Positions 35,300-44,033 of a DNA stretch of 64,000 nt are shown here, one piece after another. Numbering within the stretch: the first letter of the stretch is position 1; each line of letters starts with the position of its first letter. This DNA comes from Jejubacter sp036620675. GTDB lineage: Bacteria; Pseudomonadota; Gammaproteobacteria; Enterobacterales; Enterobacteriaceae. The position numbers and the translations under genes are program-made. The stretch is from NCBI GenBank assembly GCA_036620675.1, contig JAZHEE010000015.1; one strand, written 5' to 3'. The notes under the pieces were generated by a model. The model was not told the DNA's origin and searched no databases. It worked only from the letters and a program-made list of their open reading frames with translations.

Positions 35300-37495
35300 A
35301 TGAAAGGATATTTCACGCCAGCGATAAGGAAATTCGCGATTTCACTGGCGCTTTTTTTAATGCTGCTACCGCTGTCGCGGGCGGTTTCGCCCAGGGCCAT
35401 CATTGAAGGTAACGATATCTTCCTGGTCTGGATGCCCCTGAGCGTCATTATCGCCATGCTCTATCTGTTTGGGCGAGCGGCGGTTCCATCGCTGCTTATT
35501 GCCCTGCTGCTGTTTTTCCCCGTGAAGTTTCATCTGACCCTGACGCAACTGTTGGTCTTTGTCGGCTGTGTGACGTTACCGGTATTGGTGGCCTGCGCGG
35601 CGCTGCGAACCATGTTGGGGCGGCGCTGGCGCTTTGCCGTACCGCTTACCAGCCTGGGAATACGGCTGTTCTGGCTCGGTTTCTTCGCCCCCTGTGTGGT
35701 GAAGCTAAGCATGTATATGGCTGGCAGATTGATAACGTTCCCGCCCGAGTTGAACCATTATTTTGGCAACAGTGCTTCGCTGATTTTCTCCATTGTCGAT
35801 ATTCTGGGGCTGATTTCAGCTGCGCTACTGTTTTCCCGTTTATTCTATTATCCGCTGCGTATGCTGCTTAATCCGCGTTTTGCGCGGACTTTCTGGCGAA
35901 CCAGCATTCGGCCGCTACTGGAGACAGGGAAGCGCGGCTGGTCGCTGGGATGGCTAACGCTGTTGGCGACCTTCCTGATCGTCGTGTGCTGGCGTACCGA
36001 AACTCTCCTTATCTCCGGTTATCTGGTTCCGCTGATATTTATCATCTTCACTATTGGTATTCGCTTGGTGAATCAGGCATTGATGCACCTGTTGTGGGCA
36101 TTTTCAGCCTGGCTGTTACTAACCTTTAACGCTAATTTTCTCTCGGGCGTTACCAGAGGGATACCCCTGTCGTTTATTCTGTCGGTGTTTATTTCGTTTA
36201 CCGTCTGCCTGTTCTATATGACGGCTATCTATCGCAAAAGTGAGTGGATACAGCGCAGCTATTATAATCAGTCGGAAACCGATCCCCTGACCCAACTCCC
36301 CAACCTGAGAGCGCTGGAGCGTCATCTGGTGGCTTACCCCCAGGGAGCGTTATGCTGTCTGCAGATGTCCAACCTGGAGTTTCTTAGCCGCCATTACGGC
36401 ATTGTGATGCGTATTCACTGTAAGCGTACGATCAACCAGGCGTTACAGCCCTGGCTGTATAAAGGCGAGCGGGTGTTCCAGATTCCGGGCTGTGAACTGT
36501 TGCTGTTTCTGCGTGGGCCAGAGATTCAGGCGCGGCTTAGCCATATGGTCGATATGCTGAGCAGCAAAAAAATTTACTGGCATGGCCATGAGATAGACAT
36601 TGAATATGGCGCATCCTGGGGCGTGGTGAATCATATCCAGTCGGACGATCTCCAGCAGCGGCTGGGGCAGTTGAGCTGGCTGGCGGAACAGGCCTGCGCT
36701 GATAATCAGGTTCAGTCGATGGACGACAGCGAACAGGAGATGCTGCTGGATCAGAGTTCAGAGCGGGTCTATCTGCTGCGCCAGGTTACACGGGCACTGG
36801 ATGAAGGGCGGCTTCAGCTCTATGCCCAGCCCATTAAGGATCGTCATGACAGGGGCTATCGGGAAATTCTGTGCCGCATTTTCGACGATAACGGTCAGAT
36901 GATTATGCCGGAGCGTTTTATTCCCGTGGTGGCAGAATTTAATCTCAGCGCTCGTTTCGATATGCAGATTATGACTCAGATGCTGGAGTGGTTGCGTTGT
37001 CACCCGTCGCCTCAGCCCGGCACGCGTTTTTCGGTCAACCTGATGCCGCTGACCCTGATGCAGAAGGAAATTGCGACCGACATCATCAGGTTATTTGAGG
37101 ATTATGGTATCGAGGCTCAAGCCGTCATTATTGAGGTGACGGAAGCGCAGGCGTTCTCTGATGACGGCGTCAGCCATAAAAATATCGCGCAGTTGCGCAA
37201 TCACGGATTCAGAATCGCTATCGACGACTTCGGTACCGGATACGCCAATTACGGGCGTCTTAAAGAGCTGGATGCGGATATCATCAAAATAGACGGCTGC
37301 TTTGTGCGTGATATTCTCAACGGCCCGATGGATGCGATGATTGTCCGCTCCATTTGCGAGATGGCCCGGGCCAAGTCGATGACGGTTGTCGCTGAATTTG
37401 TGGAAAACAGCAGGCAGCGTGAGCTGCTGCTGTTACTGGGAGTGGACTACCTGCAGGGCTGGCTGATAGGCAAGCCGGTACCGCTGGAGGCATAA
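35300..37495 (+). CDS. pdeA: Membrane c-di-GMP phosphodiesterase PdeA (YfeA)
   Basis: 731 residues (E. coli YfeA/PdeA 729). An N-terminal membrane sensor of the MASE1 type with about eight spans (1-310), a degenerate GGDEF domain (about 325-465; no GGDEF active-site motif), and a C-terminal EAL domain (about 480-728). The EAL domain keeps the Glu/Asp residues for c-di-GMP hydrolysis in EVTEAQAF, DDFGTGYANY, KIDGCFVRD and VAEFVE; the motif itself reads EILCRIF. Expected to lower c-di-GMP and so affect motility and adhesion. Confidence 0.92.
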   Translation: MKGYFTPAIRKFAISLALFLMLLPLSRAVSPRAIIEGNDIFLVWMPLSVIIAMLYLFGRAAVPSLLIALLLFFPVKFHLTLTQLLVFVGCVTLPVLVACAALRTMLGRRWRFAVPLTSLGIRLFWLGFFAPCVVKLSMYMAGRLITFPPELNHYFGNSASLIFSIVDILGLISAALLFSRLFYYPLRMLLNPRFARTFWRTSIRPLLETGKRGWSLGWLTLLATFLIVVCWRTETLLISGYLVPLIFIIFTIGIRLVNQALMHLLWAFSAWLLLTFNANFLSGVTRGIPLSFILSVFISFTVCLFYMTAIYRKSEWIQRSYYNQSETDPLTQLPNLRALERHLVAYPQGALCCLQMSNLEFLSRHYGIVMRIHCKRTINQALQPWLYKGERVFQIPGCELLLFLRGPEIQARLSHMVDMLSSKKIYWHGHEIDIEYGASWGVVNHIQSDDLQQRLGQLSWLAEQACADNQVQSMDDSEQEMLLDQSSERVYLLRQVTRALDEGRLQLYAQPIKDRHDRGYREILCRIFDDNGQMIMPERFIPVVAEFNLSARFDMQIMTQMLEWLRCHPSPQPGTRFSVNLMPLTLMQKEIATDIIRLFEDYGIEAQAVIIEVTEAQAFSDDGVSHKNIAQLRNHGFRIAIDDFGTGYANYGRLKELDADIIKIDGCFVRDILNGPMDAMIVRSICEMARAKSMTVVAEFVENSRQRELLLLLGVDYLQGWLIGKPVPLEA

Positions 37496-37576
37496 ACAAG
37501 GTTCATCGCGGATTGGCGTGAAGCTGAAGTGACCGGCGGCGGCCCTGGCTTCCGGGTGAGTATGTGGCGCAGGAGA

Positions 37577-37690
37577 AGGTTCCGTTCACCTTAAGGATAT
37601 TTTTATATGTCGGTTGCGGAACTGGTGAATCAGCAGAGAAGCAATCACTCAAAGTGAACGGAACAGCCCACCGCATCGTCATATTCTGCC
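37577..37690. repeat. Dispersed TTCCGTTCAC...GTGAACGGAA element, complete copy
   Basis: Bounded by GGTTCCGTTCACCTTAAGG and CAAAGTGAACGGAACAG, with internal blocks TATATGTCGGTTGCGGAACTGG and GAATCAGCAGAGAAGC shared with the fragments in 1-1020 (there in opposite orientation). Non-coding. It lies between pdeA and the nupC terminator. Confidence 0.75.
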
Positions 37691-37738
37691 GCTTTTGTTT
37701 TCGCTTTCTAACACTCCACGCTAACCCGCGATGAACCT

Positions 37739-37764
37739 AAAAAACCTCCCTGGGGAGGTTTTTT
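37739..37764 (-). terminator. nupC terminator
   Basis: AAAAAACCTCC, 4-base loop, GGAGGTTTTTT; symmetric, so it may act in both directions. It lies 14 bp past the nupC stop. Confidence 0.88.
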
Positions 37765-37777
37765 ATCAGGCGCTACG

Positions 37778-38965
37778 TTACAGCACCAGCGCCGCAATAG
37801 AAGCAGAAAGTACGCTTACCAGAGTCGAGCCGTAAACCAGCTTCAGGCCAAAGCGGGAAACCACGTTACCCTGTTCTTCGTTCAGCCCTTTAATCGCGCC
37901 AGCGATTATCCCGATGGAGGAAAAGTTGGCAAACGAGACCAGAAATACCGAAAGAATGCCTTCGGCGCGCGGTGACAGATTATCGGCCACTTTCTGCAAC
38001 TCCATCATGGCGACAAACTCGTTGGAAACCAGTTTGGTAGCCATAATGCTGCCAGCCTGAAGCGCTTCGCTGGCCGGAACCCCCATCATCCAGGCAACCG
38101 GCCAGAAGATGTAGCCCAGAATACCCTGGAAGGAAATGCCCAGTACCGCGGCAAACAGCGCATTCAGGGCGGAGATCAGCGCGATAAAACCGATCAGCAT
38201 CGCGGCGACGATAATCGCGACCTTAAAGCCCGCCAGAATATATTCCCCCAGCATCTCGAAGAAGCTTTGCCCGGCATGCAAATTGCTCATTTGCAGGTTT
38301 TCATCGCTGCCTTCCACGCGATAGGGATTGATGATAGACAGGACAATAAAAGTGCTGAACATATTCAGAACCAGCGCAGCGACCACATACTGTGGCTCAA
38401 GCATGGTCATATAGGCGCCGACGATCGACATAGATACTGTGGACATTGCCGTCGCGGCCATGGTGTACATGCGGTTGCGTGACATCTTGCCCAGTATGTC
38501 CTTATAGGCGATAAAGTTTTCCGACTGCCCCAGAATCAGCGAGCTCACCGCGTTAAAGGATTCCAGACGCCCCATGCCGTTCACTTTCGAAAGCAGGGTA
38601 CCGATAAAGCGGATAACGACGGGCAATACCCGAATATGCTGCAGAATGCCGATAAGCGCTGAAATAAAGATGATGGGGCACAGCACTTTCAGAAAGAAGA
38701 AAGCCAGTCCCTCGTCGTTCATTTTGCCAAAGACAAAGTCAGTGCCTTCACTGGCGAAGCCCAGCAGTTTCTCGAACATTGCTGAGAATCCCTTCACAAA
38801 CCCAAGTCCTGCCTCCGAATGCAGGAAGAACCAGGCCAGCACAACTTCAATGACGAGTAGCTGGATGACGTAACGAATGCGGATTTGTTTCCGATCGTGG
38901 CTAACCAGCAGCGCGAGCAGTGCAACTACGGCAATCGCCAGAATAAAGTGCAGAACGCGGAACAT
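37778..38965 (-). CDS. nupC: Nucleoside:H+ symporter NupC
   Basis: 395 residues (E. coli 400). A concentrative nucleoside transporter taking up all nucleosides except guanosine and deoxyguanosine in E. coli. N-terminal helices followed by the conserved GLAFFFLKVLCPIIF, LGQSENFIAYK and TGA-type substrate-binding re-entrant regions, ending in a hydrophobic helix. Divergent from mntH. CRP/CytR control is known in E. coli, but I could not define operators here. Confidence 0.95.
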   Translation of the reverse strand: MFRVLHFILAIAVVALLALLVSHDRKQIRIRYVIQLLVIEVVLAWFFLHSEAGLGFVKGFSAMFEKLLGFASEGTDFVFGKMNDEGLAFFFLKVLCPIIFISALIGILQHIRVLPVVIRFIGTLLSKVNGMGRLESFNAVSSLILGQSENFIAYKDILGKMSRNRMYTMAATAMSTVSMSIVGAYMTMLEPQYVVAALVLNMFSTFIVLSIINPYRVEGSDENLQMSNLHAGQSFFEMLGEYILAGFKVAIIVAAMLIGFIALISALNALFAAVLGISFQGILGYIFWPVAWMMGVPASEALQAGSIMATKLVSNEFVAMMELQKVADNLSPRAEGILSVFLVSFANFSSIGIIAGAIKGLNEEQGNVVSRFGLKLVYGSTLVSVLSASIAALVL

Positions 38966-39261
38966 GTTGGCTCCAAATTATGATGAAGGTTTAATTTCGG
39001 CGCACATTCTATGAAACACAGAATAATAAAACGAGATAAAAGTCACATTATGCTGACATGGGTTACGCACTAACCTCAATCCAGGGTCAACCCCTGTTAT
39101 GTAATGTTAATTAAAACAGTGAAACGTTATGTAGTTCTGATAGAATGATCATAAGACCGCTGATTTTTCATTCGATGACATTTATCTATCAGCGTAGTCG
39201 TCCAAACCCCGCCTTTCATTGTTTTCAGCTATCACAACGATCGGGAATCCCCCAATTAAAT

Positions 39262-39280
39262 GCACTTGATAATCATTCGC
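39262..39280. promoter_or_regulatory. Fur box upstream of mntH
   Basis: GCACTTGATAATCATTCGC fits the 6-6-1-6 Fur pattern (xATxxT GATAAT C ATTxxC), with a perfect central GATAATCATT. It lies 48 bp before the mntH start; Fur repression of mntH is known in E. coli and Salmonella. Confidence 0.7.
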
Positions 39281-39294
39281 ATTTTGGTAGCATG

Positions 39295-39316
39295 AAACAT
39301 AGCAAAGGCTATATTT
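39295..39316. promoter_or_regulatory. MntR operator upstream of mntH
   Basis: AAACATAGCAAAG then GCTATATTT: nearly perfect 9-4-9 palindrome matching the enterobacterial MntR box (AACATAGC...GCTATGTT). It ends 11 bp before the mntH ATG, so bound MntR would block transcription or initiation when Mn is plentiful. Confidence 0.88.
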
Positions 39317-39327
39317 CTGAGGCAGAG

Positions 39328-40566
39328 ATGACAAACAGTCGCATAGAAGCTAATACAGGGCGGGCGGCACGTAAGCTAAGACTGGCGCTGATGGGGCCAG
39401 CGTTTATTGCGGCTATCGGTTATATCGATCCTGGTAACTTCGCTACCAATATTCAGGCTGGTGCCAGTTTTGGCTATCAGTTGCTGTGGGTGGTGGTCTG
39501 GGCCAACCTGATGGCGATGCTGATTCAGATCCTGTCGGCAAAACTGGGTATTGCCACCGGTAAAAACCTGGCTGAGCACATTCGCGATCGTTATCCGCGT
39601 CCGCTGGTCTGGTTCTGGTGGATTCAGGCGGAAGTTATCGCCATGGCGACCGATCTGGCGGAATTCATTGGGGCCGCGGTGGGCTTTAAGCTGCTGCTGG
39701 GTATCTCTTTGCTGGAAGGGGCGGTGCTGACCGGTATCGCGACCTTTCTGATCCTGATGCTGCAACGCCGCGGGCAGAAGCCGCTGGAAAAAGTGATTGG
39801 CGCGCTGCTGCTGTTTGTGGCCGGCGCCTATATTGTGGAGCTTATCTTTTCACAACCGCATCTGCCGACGCTGGCGAAGGGGATGATTATACCCGGATTG
39901 CCGAACGGCGAAGCGGTCTTCCTGGCGGCCGGGGTACTGGGCGCCACCATTATGCCTCATGTTATCTACCTGCACTCTTCACTGACCCAGAACCTGCACG
40001 GCGGCACTAAACGCCAGCGCTATAGCGCCACCCGCTGGGACGTCGCCATCGCCATGACGATTGCCGGCTTCGTTAACCTGGCGATGATGGCGACTGCGGC
40101 GGCGGCATTCCATTTTAGCGGACACACCGGGGTGGCAGATCTGGATGAAGCCTATCTGACTCTGGAGCCGCTGCTCAGCCATGCGGCCGCGACTATTTTC
40201 GGTCTGAGCCTGGTGGCGGCGGGTCTGTCGTCTACGGTTGTAGGAACCCTGGCAGGCCAGGTGGTGATGCAGGGATTTGTGCGCTTTCATATTCCTCTGT
40301 GGCTGCGCAGGGCTATCACCATGGCGCCTTCGTTTGTGGTGATTCTGATGGGGCTGGACGCGACCCGCATTCTGGTGATGAGCCAGGTGCTGCTTAGCTT
40401 TGGTATCGCGCTGGCGCTGGTGCCGCTACTGGTGTTCACCAGCGACAAATCGCTGATGGGCGAACTGGTGAACAGCCGTTTGATTAAGCAGACTGGCTGG
40501 TTAATCGTCTCTGTGGTGGTGGCGCTGAATCTCTGGTTGCTGATTGGAATGGCGACGGGGAATTAA
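39328..40566 (+). CDS. mntH: Mn2+/H+ symporter MntH (NRAMP)
   Basis: 412 residues, E. coli length. Imports manganese, protecting against oxidative stress. TM1 metal-site motif DPGNFATN at 34-41 and TM6 motif MPHVIYLHSS carry the Asp/Asn/Met/His ligands. ATG at 39328 is chosen from the homologue (MTNSRIEA) with GAGGCAGAG upstream; the open frame extends 61 codons through the operators and is not coding there. Regulated by MntR and Fur boxes described separately. Confidence 0.96.
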   Translation: MTNSRIEANTGRAARKLRLALMGPAFIAAIGYIDPGNFATNIQAGASFGYQLLWVVVWANLMAMLIQILSAKLGIATGKNLAEHIRDRYPRPLVWFWWIQAEVIAMATDLAEFIGAAVGFKLLLGISLLEGAVLTGIATFLILMLQRRGQKPLEKVIGALLLFVAGAYIVELIFSQPHLPTLAKGMIIPGLPNGEAVFLAAGVLGATIMPHVIYLHSSLTQNLHGGTKRQRYSATRWDVAIAMTIAGFVNLAMMATAAAAFHFSGHTGVADLDEAYLTLEPLLSHAAATIFGLSLVAAGLSSTVVGTLAGQVVMQGFVRFHIPLWLRRAITMAPSFVVILMGLDATRILVMSQVLLSFGIALALVPLLVFTSDKSLMGELVNSRLIKQTGWLIVSVVVALNLWLLIGMATGN

Positions 40567-40575
40567 GCCTGTATT

Positions 40576-40595
40576 CCCCTCCGCCTCAGGAGGGG
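40576..40595. terminator. Hairpin between mntH and ypeC
   Basis: CCCCTCC, loop GCCTCA, GGAGGGG, in the 34-bp gap between the two convergent genes. T-tracts are poor, so its strength is uncertain. Confidence 0.5.
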
Positions 40596-40600
40596 AGACA

Positions 40601-40927
40601 TTAATGATGATGGCGGCCATGATGGCCGTGGCGACCATGATGACGATGCTCATGATGGTGATGACGGTAGTGGTGGCGTTCGTGATGACGATACTTTTTG
40701 TGACCGCGCCAGGCGCTGCGGTGATGCCAGCGCCCGTCATGCCAGCGCCAGTTACGATTCCAGTAATCGCGATCGCGCCAGCGGTGGCCGTCCCAGCGGT
40801 GGCCGTGGTGATCGTGATCGCCAATCTTTAGTTTTACCCCGGGTAACAGATAAATCTCTCCGGCGCTGGCGAACCACGGCGTGGCGGCCAGTAGCGCAGC
40901 GGCAAGAAACAACGACTTAAATTTCAT
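40601..40927 (-). CDS. ypeC: Periplasmic His-rich DUF2502 protein YpeC
   Basis: 108 residues: a signal peptide (about 1-22, SAG-EIYLLP) and a DUF2502 body beginning GEIYLLPGVKLKIGD. The rest is dominated by His, Arg and Trp; the last 35 residues contain about 20 histidines, more than I recall for E. coli YpeC. Metal binding is plausible given this and the mntH neighbour, but unproven. ypeC is next to mntH in E. coli too. Confidence 0.85.
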   Translation of the reverse strand: MKFKSLFLAAALLAATPWFASAGEIYLLPGVKLKIGDHDHHGHRWDGHRWRDRDYWNRNWRWHDGRWHHRSAWRGHKKYRHHERHHYRHHHHEHRHHGRHGHHGRHHH

Positions 40928-41054
40928 ACGAACTCCTTATAATCAGCCAGGTTTATTGGGTACCTGTTATGCCAATTTTAAGGAAAGGTAAGTGGGTGTT
41001 TCATCGCCGCGATTCTTAAATCCCGCGCCGGAGCATTTTTTGTAAAAGCCGCCG

Positions 41055-42047
41055 TTAAGCGGCCAGGATAGCCTCGATTTCGGCGCGCTCCTCGTCGCTA
41101 AACTGGCGCATTGCCAGCATTCCGACGGCATCTTCAATCTGGGCGACCTTACTGGCGCCAATCAGCACTGAAGTGACCAGATCGTCGCGCAGCACCCATG
41201 CCAGCGCCATTTGCGACAGTTTCTGACCGCGACGCTGCGCCACATCGTTCAGGCGACGGATGCGCGCCAGACTCTGGGGTGTGATCTGCTCTGGATTCAG
41301 GAACTTACTGGCGCTGGCGGCGCGTGAATCCTGCGGAATCCCGGTCAGATAGCGGTCAGTCAACAGTCCGCCAGCCAGTGGAGAGAAGGCGATACAGCCC
41401 ACGCCGTTCTGCTTCAGGGTATCCAGTAGTCCGTTTTCTGGTTCACGTTCCAGCATTGAATATTTGGGCTGGTGGATTAAGCAGGGCGTACCCAGATCGC
41501 GCAGAATGGCGAACGCCTGGCGTGCCAGCTCCGGCGGATAGTTAGACAGGCCAACGTAGAGCGCCTTGCCCTGACGCACCAGATGATCGAGCGCGCCCAT
41601 AGTCTCTTCCAGCGGCGTTTGCGGGTCTGGCCGGTGATGGTAGAAAATATCCACATACTCAAGTCCCATGCGCTTCAGGCTCTGGTTCAGACTCGCCACC
41701 AGATATTTGAGTGAACCCCAGTCGCCATAAGGGCCGTCCCACATGGTATAGCCTGCCTTGGATGAGATAATCATCTCATCACGCCACGGCGCGAAATCCG
41801 CCTTCAGCAATTCCCCGAAGTTGCGTTCCGCAGAGCCGGGAGGCGGCCCGTAATTATTCGCCAGATCGAAATGGGTGATGCCCAGATCGAAGGCGCGACG
41901 CAATAACTGGCGACTGTTGTCGAGTAGGGTGGTATCGCCGAAGTTGTGCCACAGTCCCAAAGAGACGGCGGGCAGCTTAAGACCGCTATTGCCGCAGCGG
42001 CGGTATTCCATCTGCTGGTAGCGGGTATGGCTGGCCTGATAGTTCAT
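41055..42047 (-). CDS. Aldo/keto reductase, YghZ-like (L-glyceraldehyde 3-phosphate reductase type)
   Basis: 330 residues. Strongly similar to E. coli YghZ: SLGLWHNFGD, ITHFDLANNYGPPPGSAE (catalytic Asp and Tyr), KAGYTMWDGPYG (catalytic Lys), YVDIFYHHR (His). NADPH-dependent aldehyde reduction expected. ATG 42047 starts MNYQ; an in-frame TTG two codons upstream is less likely. Not present here in E. coli K-12. Divergent from ipdC, with palindromic regulatory sequence between. Confidence 0.88.
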   Translation of the reverse strand: MNYQASHTRYQQMEYRRCGNSGLKLPAVSLGLWHNFGDTTLLDNSRQLLRRAFDLGITHFDLANNYGPPPGSAERNFGELLKADFAPWRDEMIISSKAGYTMWDGPYGDWGSLKYLVASLNQSLKRMGLEYVDIFYHHRPDPQTPLEETMGALDHLVRQGKALYVGLSNYPPELARQAFAILRDLGTPCLIHQPKYSMLEREPENGLLDTLKQNGVGCIAFSPLAGGLLTDRYLTGIPQDSRAASASKFLNPEQITPQSLARIRRLNDVAQRRGQKLSQMALAWVLRDDLVTSVLIGASKVAQIEDAVGMLAMRQFSDEERAEIEAILAA

Positions 42048-42081
42048 GGTCAAAGTCCTGTCCTGGTAACAAAGTTATCGT

Positions 42082-42099
42082 AGTGTATACGGTTACACT
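42082..42099. promoter_or_regulatory. Palindromic operator-like site (AGTGTA-N6-TACACT)
   Basis: Perfect 6-bp arms with a 6-bp spacer, 35 bp upstream of the aldo/keto reductase start. The spacing and the G and C at positions 2 and 17 fit a TyrR box, but the rest does not; it may be a weak TyrR box or the site of another regulator. Confidence 0.4.
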
Positions 42100-42134
42100 G
42101 GTCCCGTGGCAAGTAAGTAGTTGCTCTTATTGTG

Positions 42135-42152
42135 TGGAAATTTAACTTTCCA
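42135..42152. promoter_or_regulatory. TyrR box upstream of ipdC
   Basis: TGGAAATTTAACTTTCCA: a perfect palindrome matching TGTAAA-N6-TTTACA at 10 of 12 arm positions, including the essential G and C 14 bp apart. It lies 84 bp before the ipdC ATG. TyrR activation of ipdC is documented in Enterobacter. Confidence 0.75.
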
Positions 42153-42236
42153 TCATAGGATTATGGTATTTGCCTGGACAGAGGTGACGGCTATCTAATA
42201 CTCAGAGCAGGTACTGACAGAGAAGGGAGCCACTAT

Positions 42237-43895
42237 ATGCCAACCCACTACAGCGTTGCCGATTATCTGCTGGATCGCCTTGCCGAATGCGGTATTGAAC
42301 ATTTGTTCGGGGTGCCTGGCGACTATAACCTCTTTTTTCTCGATCACGTTATTGATCACCGTACGATTCGCTGGACCGGTTGCGCCAACGAGTTGAATGC
42401 CGCCTACGCGGCCGACGGATACGCCCGTTGCCGCGGCGCCGGCGCGCTGGTCACCACCTTTGGGGTCGGGGAGCTCAGTGCTTTGAACGGGGTGGCGGGT
42501 AGCTATGCGGAGTACCTGCCGGTTGTCCATATCGTTGGGGCGCCGAAGCGTGAAGTTCAGCAGCGCGGTGCGCTGGTGCACCATACCCTGGGTGACGGAG
42601 ACTTCCATCATTTTTCGCGAATCGGCGCTGAAATGGCGGCGGCCTGGAGCGTTCTGACGCCGCAAAACGCCTGTTCTGAAATCGATCGTGTTATTAGCGC
42701 AGCGTTGAGTGAGCGACGCCCGGTCTATCTGCTGCTGCCCTGTGATGTATCGGAGGCTCCCGCCATGCCGCCGGAGTCGGCGCTGGAGGTTGTGACGCAT
42801 TTTGCCGCGCCAAAACGCCTGGAAGCGCTGCGTCTGAGCATCCAGTCGCTGCTGGATAATGCCCCGCGTGTGGCGCTGCTGGCGGATTTTCTGGTTCAGC
42901 GCTACGGGCTGGACGGCGAGTTGCGCAAATGGATGAGCGAAGCGCCGCTGCCTCATGCCACCACGCTGATGGGCAAAGGGTTGTTTGATGAAACCCAGCC
43001 GGGATTTATCGGTACCTGGAGTGGTGGCGGCAGCGCCCGAAGCGTACGTCAGACCATCGAAAGCGCCGATCTGACTATCTGTATCGGGGTACGCTTCACC
43101 GATACGGTGACCACGGGCTTCACTTACCGGCTGTCGGAGGAACACACCATCGATGTTCAGCCGGATGCTGTCAGAGTCGGGAAGCGCTGGTTCAGCGGGA
43201 TTCCCATGGCACAGTCGGTAGAGATTATCCAGCAACTGTGCCGCCAGAATTTGCAGGGGCGTGAACTGGATGCGCCATCGCCGCCAGCGCTACCGACGTG
43301 TCGCGAAGGCGTGCTCGATCAGCATGCTTTGTGGCAGACGCTACAGGAGTTTATTCAGCCGGGCGATATCGTGCTGGCGGATCAGGGCACAGCCTCTTTC
43401 GGCGCCGCCGCGCTGCGTCTGCCCGGCGAGGTTAATTTTATCGTTCAGCCGCTATGGGGCTCGATAGGCTATACGCTACCCGCTGCTTTCGGCGCCCAGA
43501 CCGCCTGTCCGGAGCGCCGGGTATTGCTGATTATCGGCGATGGCGCGGCGCAACTGACTATCCAGGAATTGGGGAGTATGCTGCGCGACGGCCAGCGGCC
43601 GATTATTCTGGTGCTGAATAACGACGGTTATACGGTGGAACGGGCGATTCACGGCGCACAACAGCGCTATAACGACATCGCCCGCTGGGACTGGACGCGG
43701 GTCCCCCAGGCGCTGTGCGTGGACTGCCCGGCCCAAAGCTGGCGGGTGACGGAACGGGTGCAGCTGGAAGGGGCTCTTAATAAGGCTGCTTCTTCGCAGC
43801 GATTGTCACTTATTGAAGCGGTATTGCCGCGTCAGGATGTGCCGGAACTGCTTAGCAGAGTGACCGATTCTCTGGGCTACACCAGGGAATCATGA
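42237..43895 (+). CDS. ipdC: Indolepyruvate/phenylpyruvate decarboxylase
   Basis: 552 residues. A thiamine-diphosphate alpha-keto-acid decarboxylase: Glu52 in NELNAAYAADGYAR activates the cofactor; HHTLGDGDF holds the active-site His pair; the ThDP-Mg motif begins GDGAAQ and ends NNDGYT (about 430-465). The family includes IpdC of Enterobacter and Pantoea, which makes indole-3-acetaldehyde en route to auxin. GGGAG ribosome site. Followed by glk. The upstream TyrR box supports an aromatic-amino-acid role. Confidence 0.9.
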   Translation: MPTHYSVADYLLDRLAECGIEHLFGVPGDYNLFFLDHVIDHRTIRWTGCANELNAAYAADGYARCRGAGALVTTFGVGELSALNGVAGSYAEYLPVVHIVGAPKREVQQRGALVHHTLGDGDFHHFSRIGAEMAAAWSVLTPQNACSEIDRVISAALSERRPVYLLLPCDVSEAPAMPPESALEVVTHFAAPKRLEALRLSIQSLLDNAPRVALLADFLVQRYGLDGELRKWMSEAPLPHATTLMGKGLFDETQPGFIGTWSGGGSARSVRQTIESADLTICIGVRFTDTVTTGFTYRLSEEHTIDVQPDAVRVGKRWFSGIPMAQSVEIIQQLCRQNLQGRELDAPSPPALPTCREGVLDQHALWQTLQEFIQPGDIVLADQGTASFGAAALRLPGEVNFIVQPLWGSIGYTLPAAFGAQTACPERRVLLIIGDGAAQLTIQELGSMLRDGQRPIILVLNNDGYTVERAIHGAQQRYNDIARWDWTRVPQALCVDCPAQSWRVTERVQLEGALNKAASSQRLSLIEAVLPRQDVPELLSRVTDSLGYTRES

Positions 43896-44033
43896 CTGTG
43901 GCTGAAACGTTTAAGGCGATAGTGTGACGGGGGTCAATATTCACAGGGCATCTGTGCTATGGTCATTGTTGTTGTCCGGGCTTGATTCTAGAGTATGGGC
44001 AGACTTTTCAGACTTAAGCGGAGTATCTGACCA

